Below are positions 32,407 to 41,640 of a stretch of 58,147 nt of DNA, one piece after another. Each line of letters begins with the position of its first letter. Within the stretch, counting starts at the first letter, position 1. The notes below the pieces were generated by a model. The model was not told where the DNA came from. It did not search any database and worked only from the letters and a program-made list of their open reading frames with translations. The translations under genes were made by a program, and so were the position numbers. Origin of the DNA: Candidatus Eisenbacteria bacterium (GTDB taxonomy: Bacteria; Eisenbacteria; RBG-16-71-46; SZUA-252); the NCBI GenBank assembly GCA_005893305.1, contig VBOZ01000030.1:1-58147 (forward strand). The letters are read 5' to 3'.

Positions 32407-33108
32407 ATGTCCACCCATCTCGTGAAGCACCAAAAGATCACGAAGCGGCAGATGAAGGAAGACCCGCTTGTTACCGCGGCGTTCAAGGCGACCGATCTGT
32501 GGGAGCGCCACGGGAGCCGCATCCTCGTCGCGGGGGGCGCACTGGCCCTCCTCGGGCTGCTCGCGTTCTTCATGAGCCAGGCCCGGGCCAAGGCCGAGGA
32601 GAAGGCATCGGGCGATCTCTTCCGCGCGTCGCTGGCGGTGAATCAGGGCGAGTACGACACGGCCGTGCCGATGCTTCGCGAGATCGTCGACAACCAGCCG
32701 GGCACCGATGCGGCCCGAGAAGCCATGCTCTACCTGGGCGACTCGTACATGGGGCAGAAGAAGCCCACGGAAGCCGTGTCGTGGTATCGGAAGTTCATCG
32801 ACAAGGCCGGCAGGGATCGCGCCAAGGCGCGGCTCGGCTACTACGCCCTCGGAACCGCCCTCGAGGACGCCGGCGAGTTCGGACCCGCGGCGAACGCATA
32901 CGCCGATGCGGGCCGTCGCTCCCAGACGGACAACGAGCGGGGACGCGCGATGCTCGCGCAAGCGCGCAGCCTTCTCCGCGCGGGCCAGACGGCCAAGGCC
33001 TCGGACGTGTACCACGCCATCTTGAATCTGCCGAGCGTCGAGCAGCAGATCTTGGACTCGGCGAACGTCCACTTGGGCGAGCTCTCCGCGACACAACAAA
33101 CTCCGTAG
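32407..33108 (+). CDS. Membrane-anchored tetratricopeptide protein (YfgM-like)
   Basis: 233 residues with AGGAGG before the ATG. A cytosolic N-terminal ~40 residues (MSTHLVKHQKITKRQMKEDP) precede one membrane segment (ILVAGGALALLGLLAFFMSQA) and a TPR array: DLFRASLAVNQGEYDTAVPM, DAAREAMLYLGDSYMGQKKP, YYALGTALEDAGEFGPAANA, RGRAMLAQARSLLRAGQTAK. The topology matches YfgM/TPR_21 proteins, ancillary subunits of the Sec translocon and periplasmic chaperone partners in E. coli. The role here is an inference from that topology. Confidence 0.78.
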   Translation: MSTHLVKHQKITKRQMKEDPLVTAAFKATDLWERHGSRILVAGGALALLGLLAFFMSQARAKAEEKASGDLFRASLAVNQGEYDTAVPMLREIVDNQPGTDAAREAMLYLGDSYMGQKKPTEAVSWYRKFIDKAGRDRAKARLGYYALGTALEDAGEFGPAANAYADAGRRSQTDNERGRAMLAQARSLLRAGQTAKASDVYHAILNLPSVEQQILDSANVHLGELSATQQTP

Positions 33109-33120
33109 CGGAGCCGGCCC

Positions 33121-35139
33121 TTGCCGGATCCGATCCGCCTCGCGCTGGTGTGGCACATGCACCAGCCGAGCTACCGGGACGCGGAGACCGGGACGTTCCT
33201 GCTTCCGTGGGCCCGGCTTCATGCCACCAAGGACTACCGCGACATGGCGGCCCTGCTCCGGGGCTACCCGCGGGTCCACGCCACGTTCAACCTCACGCCT
33301 GTCCTTCTCGATCAGCTCGAAGCGATCGGGGCAGGGGAGCCTGACCGCTATCTCGCCCTGGCGCGCCGCTCCGCGAAGGAGCTGAGCGAGGATGACCGCC
33401 GGTTCCTCCGCGAGCGTTTCTTCGATCTGAATCACGAGCGCATGCTCGAGGTGCACGAAGCATATCGGGACCTCCACCGCCGCGTGGGCGACCCGTGGGA
33501 AGCCCAGGATTTCCTGGACCTCCAGGTCTGGTTCCACCTCGCCTGGATCGATCCCTCCTACCGCGACGAGGAGCCGATCCGGTCCCTCCTCCGGAAGGGA
33601 AGGGGATTCACCGAACCGGAAAAGAATGCGCTCCTCGATTGGGGGATCGCCTGCGCGCGCGATGTCGCGGGCGAATATCGCGGGGTCGCGGCCACAGGCC
33701 AGATCGAGCTCTCCACGTCGGCCCATCACCATCCGATTCTCCCGCTCCTGATCGACAGCGACAGCCCCAAGGAGGTGGAGCCGTCCCTGCGGCTCCCGTC
33801 GCCGGCGTTTCGCGCTCCCGAGGACGCCGCCGAGCAGGTGCGTCGGGCGCGTGCCTCCCACGAGCGACGGTTTGGATCGGCTCCCCGCGGAACGTGGCCC
33901 CCGGAGGGAGCCGTCAGCGACGCGGCGCTCGCCGTGCTCGCGGGGGCCGGCTTCGCGTGGGCGGCTTCGGACGAGGCGGTTCTCTCGGCTGCGCTTCAGA
34001 AGCGAGACGGAGTGCGACGGGACTGGCCCGCCGCGCTCTATCGACCGTACCGGGTCGAGACCGGCGCCGGTCCGATCGGGATGGTCTTTCGGGATCGCGC
34101 GCTGTCCGACCTGATCGGCTTTGCGTACGCGCGCTGGGATCCCGCGCAGGCCGCGGACGATTTTCTGCGGCGCGTGCGGGAAGCGGGGCGATCGGTGCCG
34201 CCGCGTTCGTCGCCGGTTGTGACGGTGATTCTCGACGGCGAGAACTGCTGGGAGTTCTACCCGGACGACGGCCGCCCGTTTCTCTCGGCGCTCTACGAAC
34301 GACTCCAGAACGATCCGGACATCGAGGCGGTCACGGTGTCCGAAGCGCTCGAGCGAGTGCCCGCCACGGAGCGACTCGAGCGCGTGCCGGTCGGCTCTTG
34401 GATTCGCGCCGATCTCGGGATCTGGGTCGGACACCCGGAAAAGAACCGAGCGTGGGAAGAGCTCGGCGCCGCTCGCGGCGCGGTTGCCACGGCCATGAAA
34501 TCGAATCGAGAAGCGGCCGAGCGCGCGCTCGAGGAGCTCTACGCGGCGGAAGGGAGCGATTGGTTCTGGTGGTACGGTGACGACCATCCCAGCGCTCATC
34601 GGAACGAGCTGGACCGGCTCTTTCGCGCGAGGTTGATCGGCGCGTACCGGTCCCTCGGCCTGGATGCACCTTCCTCGCTCCAAACCAGCCTCCGCGAGGC
34701 GGCGCCGGTCGGGAAGTTGGCCGCGGTGATTTATCGCCCGGAGGGGGCAGCGGGAACAGCGCACCGCGTGTCGGGGGCCGTGCGCGCGATCCGCTACGAC
34801 ACCGATGGGAAGGCGATCCGGATTCAGGTCGAGCTGGCGCGGAAGGCTAGCGAAGAGTCGGGCGCGTCCGTCGCGATCGTGCTCGCGGGCCCGCCCGAGC
34901 GGGAGGCGCGGGCTCCTCTGGGCAAGGCTGGGAAGGGGCCGGTCGAATGGACGGAGGCGGGCCCGCCCGGCGGCGCACCGGAGCCTGGTACGTACACGGT
35001 GGGGGACGCGGTCGAGATTCGGATTCCGGCCCCGCGGCTCGGCCCGGAGGCGGGCGATCGCGTCCGATTTCGTGTCGTGCTGAGACGCGGCGGGGAACCC
35101 GAGGAGGTCGCGCCCCTCACGGGATGGTTTGAGGTCTAG
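33121..35139 (+). CDS. Glycoside hydrolase family 57 protein
   Basis: 672 residues from TTG 33121 with GGAG seven bases ahead. All five GH57 regions are visible: HMHQP (from His12), ELSTSAHHHPILPLL, GTWPPEGAVSD with the nucleophile Glu262, VILDGENCWEFY with acid/base Asp372, and DWFWWYGDDH. Family members act on alpha-glucans (amylases, 4-alpha-glucanotransferases, branching enzymes). The C-terminal ~170 residues are a beta-rich extension after the catalytic domain. No signal peptide, so a cytosolic role in glycogen/maltodextrin metabolism is expected; the exact activity cannot be set by motifs. Confidence 0.9.
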   Translation: MPDPIRLALVWHMHQPSYRDAETGTFLLPWARLHATKDYRDMAALLRGYPRVHATFNLTPVLLDQLEAIGAGEPDRYLALARRSAKELSEDDRRFLRERFFDLNHERMLEVHEAYRDLHRRVGDPWEAQDFLDLQVWFHLAWIDPSYRDEEPIRSLLRKGRGFTEPEKNALLDWGIACARDVAGEYRGVAATGQIELSTSAHHHPILPLLIDSDSPKEVEPSLRLPSPAFRAPEDAAEQVRRARASHERRFGSAPRGTWPPEGAVSDAALAVLAGAGFAWAASDEAVLSAALQKRDGVRRDWPAALYRPYRVETGAGPIGMVFRDRALSDLIGFAYARWDPAQAADDFLRRVREAGRSVPPRSSPVVTVILDGENCWEFYPDDGRPFLSALYERLQNDPDIEAVTVSEALERVPATERLERVPVGSWIRADLGIWVGHPEKNRAWEELGAARGAVATAMKSNREAAERALEELYAAEGSDWFWWYGDDHPSAHRNELDRLFRARLIGAYRSLGLDAPSSLQTSLREAAPVGKLAAVIYRPEGAAGTAHRVSGAVRAIRYDTDGKAIRIQVELARKASEESGASVAIVLAGPPEREARAPLGKAGKGPVEWTEAGPPGGAPEPGTYTVGDAVEIRIPAPRLGPEAGDRVRFRVVLRRGGEPEEVAPLTGWFEV

Positions 35140-35193
35140 GCCGTCCCGATTGCGTCTAGAGTCGCGCGTGAGCTGACGGCGCTGGCGGTGTCC

Positions 35194-35222
35194 TTGACGC
35201 GTTCGGTGGGGCGTGCTATTCG
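35194..35222 (+). promoter_or_regulatory. Promoter giving a leaderless transcript
   Basis: TTGACG (35194-35199), 17-base spacer, TATTCG (35217-35222). The GTG start of the next gene (35229) is six bases beyond the -10 box, the same geometry as for uvrC; no ribosome-binding site is visible. Confidence 0.5.
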
Positions 35223-35228
35223 TGCGCC

Positions 35229-35606
35229 GTGTCGACGGACCCGTCCCCTGAAGCAATCTCCAGCGAGGAGATCGAACGCGGCCGCCTCCTCGCCGCGGTG
35301 GCGTACCTGCCCGGGCTCTGCTTTATCGGGCTCATCGGCGCGCCCGACAACCGTTACGTCGGCTTTCACGCCCGCCAGGGTTTCCTCCTTTTCCTCCTCG
35401 AAGTCATCGCCTGCGTCGCGCTCGCGATCTACGACGCGTCCCTGGGCCGCATTCCGCTCCTCGGATTTCTGATCGGCGCGCTGGCTCGGTTCATTCTCGG
35501 CTTCGGCTTTCTCGCGGCGACCATCTACGGGGTCCTCAAAGGCGCGACCGGCGAGATGGCGCGGATCCCGTACCTGGGCGACGCAATCGGAAAGGTCCCA
35601 TTCTAA
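35229..35606 (+). CDS. DUF4870/Tic20-like small membrane protein
   Basis: 125 residues from GTG. Three to four hydrophobic segments; the first loop reads GRLLAAVAYLPGLCFIGLIG and is followed by YVGFHARQGFLLFLLEVIAC, the FHARQ-type signature of DUF4870/Tic20-like proteins. Function unknown in bacteria. Its stop TAA overlaps the next ATG by one base, so the two small membrane proteins are co-translated. Confidence 0.7.
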   Translation: MSTDPSPEAISSEEIERGRLLAAVAYLPGLCFIGLIGAPDNRYVGFHARQGFLLFLLEVIACVALAIYDASLGRIPLLGFLIGALARFILGFGFLAATIYGVLKGATGEMARIPYLGDAIGKVPF

Positions 35607-36001
35607 TGACGACCCCGGGCGAAAAGCGGTTCTGGCTCCTCCGGCGGCTCTCCAAGGTGTTCCTGGTGATCGCGTGGATCGTGCTGGCCCTCGTCGTCGT
35701 GGTCACCCCGGTGGCGGCCGTCCGGGCCATTCTCCAAGGCAATCACGAGGAGCTGGTCTTCTGGCTCAGCTACGCGGGATCGGGGCTCCTGATCTTCGTG
35801 AACCTGCTCTGGGTGGCCCAGTCGATTCAGGCGATCCTGGCGATCGAGGAGAACACGAGGCATACCGGGTACGTCCTCGAGAAGCTGACCACGTTGGCCC
35901 AACAGATACGGGACCGGCTGCCGCTGGAATCGGGGGCTGGCTCAGAGGGAAGCTCGGGGCGAGGCGGCGCCGACGATCGGCCGGGCGCTGGGGGCGTCTG
36001 A
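35606..36001 (+). CDS. Hypothetical protein with two membrane segments
   Basis: 131 residues, coupled to the preceding gene by TAATG. Membrane segments are VFLVIAWIVLALVVVVTPVA and LVFWLSYAGSGLLIFVNLLW, followed by a short helical stretch (SIQAILAIEENTRHTGYVLEKL) and a Gly/Ser-rich end. I do not recognise the family. Pairing with a Tic20-like protein suggests a small membrane complex. Confidence 0.65.
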   Translation: MTTPGEKRFWLLRRLSKVFLVIAWIVLALVVVVTPVAAVRAILQGNHEELVFWLSYAGSGLLIFVNLLWVAQSIQAILAIEENTRHTGYVLEKLTTLAQQIRDRLPLESGAGSEGSSGRGGADDRPGAGGV

Positions 36002-36024
36002 CCTCGGTGTTTGTCGTATAATAA

Positions 36025-36096
36025 CTATTATGTCAACTTGCCCAGAACTGATTGCTCGGGCATGGAGCCTTGGGTTGGGCAAGTTGACATTAATAG
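36025..36096. repeat. AT-rich inverted repeat between convergent genes
   Basis: Left arm CTATTATGTCAACTTGCCCA (36025-36044) and right arm TGGGCAAGTTGACATTAATAG region (36076-36096) are reverse complements apart from one extra base; a 31-base loop lies between. It sits between a + strand gene ending at 36001 and leuS (- strand) ending at 36160. No T-run follows on either strand, and each arm carries TTGACA read inward or outward. It may be a bidirectional end structure, a MITE-like remnant, or a protein-binding site. The rest of 36002-36159 shows nothing else. Confidence 0.8.
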
Positions 36097-36159
36097 TATC
36101 TCGGTGGACTGCCCTGCTTTGTGGAACAGCTAGTTGGTGCTTGGGCGGACTTCCGGACG

Positions 36160-38724
36160 CTACTTCACCACGATGTTCACGAGGCGGCCTGGGACGTGGA
36201 TCACCTGAGCCACTACCTTGCCTTCGGTGAACTTCCTTACCTTGGCGTCCTCTAGGGCGGTCTTCTGGATGGCCTCCGTGGGAGCCCCTACGGGGACTTC
36301 GACCTCGGACCGGACCTTCCCGTTGACCTGCACCGCCAGGCGCTCCAGATCGCGCGCCAGGGCCTCCTGGGAGGTCGCTGGCCATGGTGCCTTGAAGATC
36401 GACTCGGCGTGTCCTAGGCGCTCCCAGGCGCCCTCCGCCGTATGTGGGGCTAGTGGGCCCAGGAGCCTGGTCCCCAGATCCACGGCCTCCGCGACCTCGG
36501 GGGCCAGCATGTCACCCCCGGTGGCATGGTAGTCCTGGACCGCGTTCACTAGCTGCATGAGGCCGCTGACCGCCGTGTTGAGGTGAAGCCGGTCCATGTC
36601 GTCCAGAACCTGGGTCGCCACCTCATGGACCCGGCGGCGTAGGTCGCGGGCGGGACCGGCGGTGGCCCAGACCCCGGCGACCCGGGCGGTCGCGGGACGT
36701 CTTGCGGCGGCCTTATCCTCGGTGGCCCCCAGGAATTGGTCGACCATCTTCCAGTACCGCGTAAGGAAGCGGTACGCCCCCTCGACGCCTCGGTCGTTCC
36801 ACTCGGCGTCCTTCTCGGGTGGGCCGATGAAGAGCGTGTAAAGCCGCACCGTGTCGGCCCCATACCGCTCGATCAGGGCGTCCGGGGCGACCACGTTTCC
36901 CTTGGACTTCGACATCTTGTGCCCGGCCTTGGTGATCATCCCCTGCGTGAAGAGGCGCTCGAACGGCTCGGCGAAGGAGACCATCCCGATGTCCCGGAGG
37001 ACCTTCACGATGAACCGCGAGTAGAGCAGGTGGAGGATGGCGTGCTCGACTCCCCCGATGTACTGGTTGACCGGGAGCCACCGATTCACTGCATCCGATG
37101 AAAACGGACCATCTTCCATCTTTGGATTCAGAAATCGCAGGAAGTACCAGCTCGAGTCGACGAACGTGTCCATGGTGTCGGTCTCGCGCCGGGCCGGACC
37201 GCCGCATTTCGGGCACTTCGCCGCCAGGAACTTCTCGTTCGAAAGCAGGGGCGACTCCCCTGTCGGCTTGAACTCCACCTGGTCGGGCAGGAGTACCGGA
37301 AGCTCGGACTCAGGAACCGGTTGTACGCCGCACTTCGCGCAGTACACCACCGGGATCGGGGGTCCCCAGTACCGCTGCCGGGAGATCAGCCAATCGCGGA
37401 GCCGGTAGTTCACGTTGGCCGCCCCGACCTTCTTCTCAACCAGGGCCCGGATCACCGCGCGCTTCCCCTCCTCGCTCGACACCCCATCGTGGGGGCCCGA
37501 GTTCACGAGGTTGCCTTCCCCTTCGTACGCGCTCTTCCCGTCGAAACCGCCGCCGGTCTCGGGCCGGATTACCTCCACGATCGGTAGGTCGTACCTGCGC
37601 GCGAACTCGAAGTCGCGTTGATCGTGCGCGGGGACGGCCATGATCGCGCCGGTGCCGTAGCCCATCAGGACGTAGTTCGCGACCCAGACAGGGACCGGCT
37701 TCCCTGTGAGAGGGTGGACGGCCGCGAGTCCCGTCGCGAAGCCTTCCTTCTCCGTCTCCACGGCGAATCGGTTCTCGACCCGCTGGCGGCGCAGGCGCTC
37801 GACGAACGCGGCAGCCTCACCGGGCAGCTGGCCCCCGTCGTGGAGCTTCTTGACGAGCGGGTGCTCCGCGGCGAGCACTACGAACGTCGCCCCGTAGAGC
37901 GTGTCGGGCCGCGTGGTGAAGACCTCGATCGGCTCCTTCGAGCCGCTCACCTCGAAGCGAATCGAGGCGCCCTCGCTCCGGCCGATCCAGTTCGCCTGCA
38001 TCACGCGGACCTTCTCGGGCCAGTGCGTCAGCCCTTCCAGATCCCGGAGCAGCGCCTCGGCGTAGGCCGTGATCTTGAAGAACCATTGCTCCAGCTCGCG
38101 CGTCTCGACCTGTGAGCCGCACCGCTCGCACCGCCCGTCGACCACCTGCTCGTTGGCCAGGACGGTCCGATCGGTGGGACACCAATTCACGGAGCTCTTC
38201 GCCCGATATGCGAGCCCGCGCTTGTAGAGCTGGAGGAAGATCCACTGCGTCCAGCGGTAGTAATCGGGCAGGTAGGACGCGATCTCGCGGTTCCAGTCGT
38301 ACACCAGGCCCCACGAGATCAGCTGCTCCTTCATGCGGGCGATGTTTCGCTTGGTCCAGATCGCGGGGGGGATGTTATTGGCGATCGCCGCATTCTCGGC
38401 CGGCAGCCCGAACGCGTCCCACCCCATCGGCGAGAGAACGTCGTATCCCTGCATGGTTTTCAGCCGCACGACGACGTCGCCCAGGATGTAGTTTCTCCCG
38501 TGGCCGACGTGGAGATCTCCGGAGGGATACGGGAACATGTTGAGGCTGTAGAAGGGCCGCTTCGCCGACATCGGGTCGCGAATCTCGAACAGGCCCTCGT
38601 CGCGCCAGCGCGCGCGCGCGCGCCGCTCCATATCGCGGAACGGGTACGCGGTTCGGTCGTGCTCTTCGACGGGGGTAGGCGACGAGGCCGGGGTCTTCTC
38701 GCGCGCGTCAGACATGGCCGGCAT
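36160..38724 (-). CDS. leuS: Leucyl-tRNA synthetase
   Basis: Charges tRNA-Leu. 854 residues. HIGH-type motif in YPSGDLHVGHGRNYILGD, KMSKS motif in HKMSKSKGNVVAPD, the CP1 editing domain (VFTTRPDTLYGATFVVLA, MAVPAHDQRDFEFA), zinc-like CAKCGVQ and CPKCGG elements, and the C-terminal anticodon-binding and LeuRS-tail regions. The start overlaps holA by 17 bases; ATG 38715, three codons on, is an alternative. Last gene of the kinase-regulator-lptE-holA-leuS run. Confidence 0.97.
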   Translation of the reverse strand: MPAMSDAREKTPASSPTPVEEHDRTAYPFRDMERRARARWRDEGLFEIRDPMSAKRPFYSLNMFPYPSGDLHVGHGRNYILGDVVVRLKTMQGYDVLSPMGWDAFGLPAENAAIANNIPPAIWTKRNIARMKEQLISWGLVYDWNREIASYLPDYYRWTQWIFLQLYKRGLAYRAKSSVNWCPTDRTVLANEQVVDGRCERCGSQVETRELEQWFFKITAYAEALLRDLEGLTHWPEKVRVMQANWIGRSEGASIRFEVSGSKEPIEVFTTRPDTLYGATFVVLAAEHPLVKKLHDGGQLPGEAAAFVERLRRQRVENRFAVETEKEGFATGLAAVHPLTGKPVPVWVANYVLMGYGTGAIMAVPAHDQRDFEFARRYDLPIVEVIRPETGGGFDGKSAYEGEGNLVNSGPHDGVSSEEGKRAVIRALVEKKVGAANVNYRLRDWLISRQRYWGPPIPVVYCAKCGVQPVPESELPVLLPDQVEFKPTGESPLLSNEKFLAAKCPKCGGPARRETDTMDTFVDSSWYFLRFLNPKMEDGPFSSDAVNRWLPVNQYIGGVEHAILHLLYSRFIVKVLRDIGMVSFAEPFERLFTQGMITKAGHKMSKSKGNVVAPDALIERYGADTVRLYTLFIGPPEKDAEWNDRGVEGAYRFLTRYWKMVDQFLGATEDKAAARRPATARVAGVWATAGPARDLRRRVHEVATQVLDDMDRLHLNTAVSGLMQLVNAVQDYHATGGDMLAPEVAEAVDLGTRLLGPLAPHTAEGAWERLGHAESIFKAPWPATSQEALARDLERLAVQVNGKVRSEVEVPVGAPTEAIQKTALEDAKVRKFTEGKVVAQVIHVPGRLVNIVVK

Positions 38725-39676
38725 CCGTCAGTCCGTGCTCCACGTAGTCCCGAATCTCCATGTCCCGAATCTCCCCGCGCTTCAGCGCGCGGTCCGCTTG
38801 GTACACGACGTGGAGCGCCCTCCGGGCCTCCGCGGGCCGAAGCGCCGGCCCACCACTGGTACCGCCCTTCCGGTAGCTCCCGTAGGAGGGTTGAGGGTCG
38901 AGCGCTGCCAGGGCGCGCTCGGCGATCGCCCAGAGGCAGCTTGTTCCCCCGACGCCCTCCGCATCCAGGGTCGCCGCCTCGGCGCGCGCGCGGGCCGCGT
39001 CTCCCGAAAGGACGGCCGTGGCCCACCGCTCCGCGGATGCTCCGCTGCGCGCGCCCGCGAGGACGCTGAGGGCCGAGGCCGGTACGCTGCCGTCCGCCGC
39101 CGCGTGGAGCCGGAGCTTCTCCATCTCGCGGCTCAGCGCGAGAAGATTCGGGGCGTGGGCCGCGATTGCCTCGGCGGCGCCCGCTGGGAGGTGAAGCGAT
39201 GCCTCTCGAGCCAGCTCCCCCACCCAGCGGCGTGTCTCCGCGGGTCCCGCTTCGCATGCGACCACCGCCGCCTTCTCGGCCAGGGATTGCAAGAGCTTCA
39301 GCTCCGAGATCTCGCGGGTCGTTGTGACGAGGACGCGCACGCCCTCCCCGCTCCCGTCGACCCAGGCCAGAAGCGCCTCTTCGGTCGCCCGATCGATCTT
39401 CGATCCCTCGCGGATCCAAATTCGCCGTGCATCGCTGAAGAGCGAGATCGAGGTGAGGGTCGCGGCCAGCTCCTCCGCGGAGAGATCGTCCCCTTCCAGG
39501 CGGGAGAGATCGGCCCCTTCGTCGGCGGCCCCGGCGCGGAACGCGGCGACCACGCGGTCTCTCAGGAAGTCATCGCTCCCCGCCGCGAGCGTGAGGGGAG
39601 GGAGTCCCGAAGCTGGACCTGCCAGAAGCCGCTCGGCCTGCGGGACGTCGAGCCGGGCTCCTCGCCGGATCACCAT
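38708..39676 (-). CDS. holA: DNA polymerase III delta subunit
   Basis: Clamp-loader wrench that opens the sliding clamp. 322 residues with the divergent AAA+ fold of HolA: LTLAAGSDDFLRDRVVAAFR near the N-terminus, ISLFSDARRIWIREG, VRVLVTTTREISELKLLQ, and a helical C-terminal collar ending LKRGEIRDMEIRDYVEHGLT. The family lacks working Walker motifs, and none is seen. Linkage to lptE and leuS is a common bacterial arrangement and supports the call. Confidence 0.9.
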   Translation of the reverse strand: MVIRRGARLDVPQAERLLAGPASGLPPLTLAAGSDDFLRDRVVAAFRAGAADEGADLSRLEGDDLSAEELAATLTSISLFSDARRIWIREGSKIDRATEEALLAWVDGSGEGVRVLVTTTREISELKLLQSLAEKAAVVACEAGPAETRRWVGELAREASLHLPAGAAEAIAAHAPNLLALSREMEKLRLHAAADGSVPASALSVLAGARSGASAERWATAVLSGDAARARAEAATLDAEGVGGTSCLWAIAERALAALDPQPSYGSYRKGGTSGGPALRPAEARRALHVVYQADRALKRGEIRDMEIRDYVEHGLTDAGHV

Positions 39677-39692
39677 GATGCCGCCCCGCGCC

Positions 39693-40223
39693 TCACCATC
39701 CTTGGACGGTCCGGCTGACGATCTGGTCCGCGAGCTTCTGGATGACGTCCCTCCGGCCGTCGACCTCCGTCTTGGCGGGCTCGGAGCCCACGGGCACGAC
39801 GCTGTAGGTGGTGCGGACGGTCAACGCATCCTCCTTCCAGATCTCGCGGTTCTTCACCTGGTCGTGAAGGCTCACCTTCACGGCAAGTAGTATTTCATAC
39901 TGGGTCGCGACCTCCTGAGACGTATAAGCATAAACGCGATTCCGATAGGAGAGAACGGTGCCGCGCAGGACCGTATCGGCGTCGCGCTCGCGTTCGGAGG
40001 TAAGGCGTCGGTCGGCTTGGAAGGAGTTGATCAGGGCCTGGGTGATGTCGTCGGCGAGGCCATGCTCCACCGTGTTGTTCGCGAAGGTCGGGATCGCGAT
40101 CGTGTGGATGTATGAAGGGAGGACGCTCGAGACGGTGTAGCCGCAGCCGGGCGGGCAGGCGACGAGGACCACGAGGAGCGCGCCCAGCCAGCGGCAGCTA
40201 GCCGAGGTCGCTCGTCGTGGCAT
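39693..40223 (-). CDS. lptE: LPS-assembly lipoprotein LptE
   Basis: 176 residues with a lipoprotein signal: LVAC (Cys23) fits the lipobox better than the later Cys27. The body has the LptE pattern: CGYTVSS near the start, HTIAIPTFANNTVEHGLADD, then beta strands (VLRGTVLSYRNRVYAYTSQE, YEILLAVKVSLHDQVKN). It would plug the LptD barrel that places LPS in the outer leaflet, so the host should make LPS or a similar glycolipid. The start lies inside the end of the response-regulator gene (26-base overlap). Confidence 0.82.
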   Translation of the reverse strand: MPRRATSASCRWLGALLVVLVACPPGCGYTVSSVLPSYIHTIAIPTFANNTVEHGLADDITQALINSFQADRRLTSERERDADTVLRGTVLSYRNRVYAYTSQEVATQYEILLAVKVSLHDQVKNREIWKEDALTVRTTYSVVPVGSEPAKTEVDGRRDVIQKLADQIVSRTVQGW

Positions 40224-41628
40224 CGTTGAAACCGTAGAGCTTCATCCGGTAGCGAAGCTTGTCGCGCTTCATCTGGAGGAGCGCCGCCGTCCGGCTCTGA
40301 TTTCCCTGCGTCCAGTGAAACGCGCGCTCGATGGCCTGACGCTCGACCTCGCCCAAGGCGCTCTCGAGATCGATCCCCTCTTCTGGGAAACGCCCCGACT
40401 CAATCACCTCGCGGAGACTCTCCAGACGGGAGCCGGGTCGGGCCGTCGGCACGGCGATCGCCGCGTTCAGGTGCTGGGCGAGGATTCGATCCCCCTGGTT
40501 CAGGAGGACGATCCGCTCGAAGAGATTGCGAAGCTCGCGGATGTTCCCCGGCCACGGATAGGCGATGAGGATCCGGTCGGCTTCGGGATCGATCGATTGA
40601 AAGCTCTTGTTGAAGGCACGATTGAACTGGCTCAGAAAATGGTTCGCGAGCGGGAGGATGTCCTCGCGGCGCTCCCGAAGCGCGGGCACGCGGATCGGCA
40701 CGACCTTGAGCCGGTAGTAGAGATCTTCGCGGAAGCGCTGCTCTCGAACCATCGTGGCCAGATCCTGGTTCGTCGCCGAGATGACGCGAACGGTCACGGT
40801 GATGTCCTTCGTTCCGCCGACGCGCTTGAAGGTCATCCGCTCGAGGACGCGAAGCAGCTTCACCTGGATCGTGAGGCTCATCTCGCCCACTTCGTCGAGG
40901 AAGAGCGTGCCGCCGTTCGCGAGCTCGAGCAGGCCCTGCTTCTGCTGGCGCGCATCGGTGAACGCGCCCTTCTCGTGCCCGAAGAGCTCCGATTCGAGGA
41001 GCTCGCGGGGGATCGCGGCGCAGTTCACCTCGAGCATGGGCCGGTCCCGCCGCGCGGAGAGATCGTGGATCCAGTGCGCGATCAGCTCCTTCCCCGTGCC
41101 GCTCTCGCCCTCGATCAGAACGCTCGTCGAATCGCTGCCCGCCACCTGGTCGACGATGTCGTAGACCTTCTTCATCGCCGCGCTCTCGCCGCGGACGAAA
41201 TCCTTGGAGAACTTCTCGATCCGCTCCTTGCGGTGGTGGCGCACCTCCCGCCCGAGCTGCTGGGAGGAGAGCTCGCGCTCGAGGACGAGGAGTAGCTCGT
41301 CCCGGATGGGCTTCCCCTTGGTGAGGTAATCGCGGGCTCCCAATCGCATCGCCTGGACGGCCGTCTCGTGGTCGGGCTCTCCGGTGAGCATGACCACGAT
41401 CGAGTCGGGCCACTGCTCCCGGATTCGCTGGAGCAGCTCGATCCCGGTCATGTCGGGGAGCCGGATGTCGAGGAGGACCAGCTCCGCGGGCTCGCGCTCG
41501 AGCGCTCGAATGGCGGCCTGGCCGGTCTCGGCCGTCGTGACCTGGAACCCCTCTGCTTCCAGATCGCGCGGCAGGAAATACCGGATCGTCTCGTCGTCAT
41601 CGATCAGCAGGATGGAAGCCTTGGCCAT
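40198..41628 (-). CDS. NtrC-family sigma-54-dependent response regulator
   Basis: 476 residues. Receiver domain with ILLIDDDE, phosphoacceptor Asp54 in LVLLDIRLPD, and a conserved Thr and Lys after it; AAA+ domain with GESGTGKE (Walker A), the sigma-54 contact loop ELFGHEKGAFTDA, GTLFLDEVGE (Walker B) and the arginine-containing FREDLYYRL; C-terminal Fis-type helix-turn-helix (RTAALLQMKRDKLRYRMKLY). All residues needed for phosphorylation and sigma-54 activation are present. Cognate kinase is the gene directly upstream (12-base gap). Likely targets include the sigma-54-type promoters at 46249-46264 and 52164-52179. Confidence 0.95.
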   Translation of the reverse strand: MAKASILLIDDDETIRYFLPRDLEAEGFQVTTAETGQAAIRALEREPAELVLLDIRLPDMTGIELLQRIREQWPDSIVVMLTGEPDHETAVQAMRLGARDYLTKGKPIRDELLLVLERELSSQQLGREVRHHRKERIEKFSKDFVRGESAAMKKVYDIVDQVAGSDSTSVLIEGESGTGKELIAHWIHDLSARRDRPMLEVNCAAIPRELLESELFGHEKGAFTDARQQKQGLLELANGGTLFLDEVGEMSLTIQVKLLRVLERMTFKRVGGTKDITVTVRVISATNQDLATMVREQRFREDLYYRLKVVPIRVPALRERREDILPLANHFLSQFNRAFNKSFQSIDPEADRILIAYPWPGNIRELRNLFERIVLLNQGDRILAQHLNAAIAVPTARPGSRLESLREVIESGRFPEEGIDLESALGEVERQAIERAFHWTQGNQSRTAALLQMKRDKLRYRMKLYGFNDATTSDLG

Positions 41629-41640
41629 CGTCCGGAATCC

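Noticed and set aside
32320-35256. 978-codon open frame on the - strand opposite the GH57 and TPR genes
   Set aside because: No recognisable motifs, Arg/Pro/Asp-rich composition, no ribosome-binding site; it mirrors the strong GC third-position bias of the real + strand genes.
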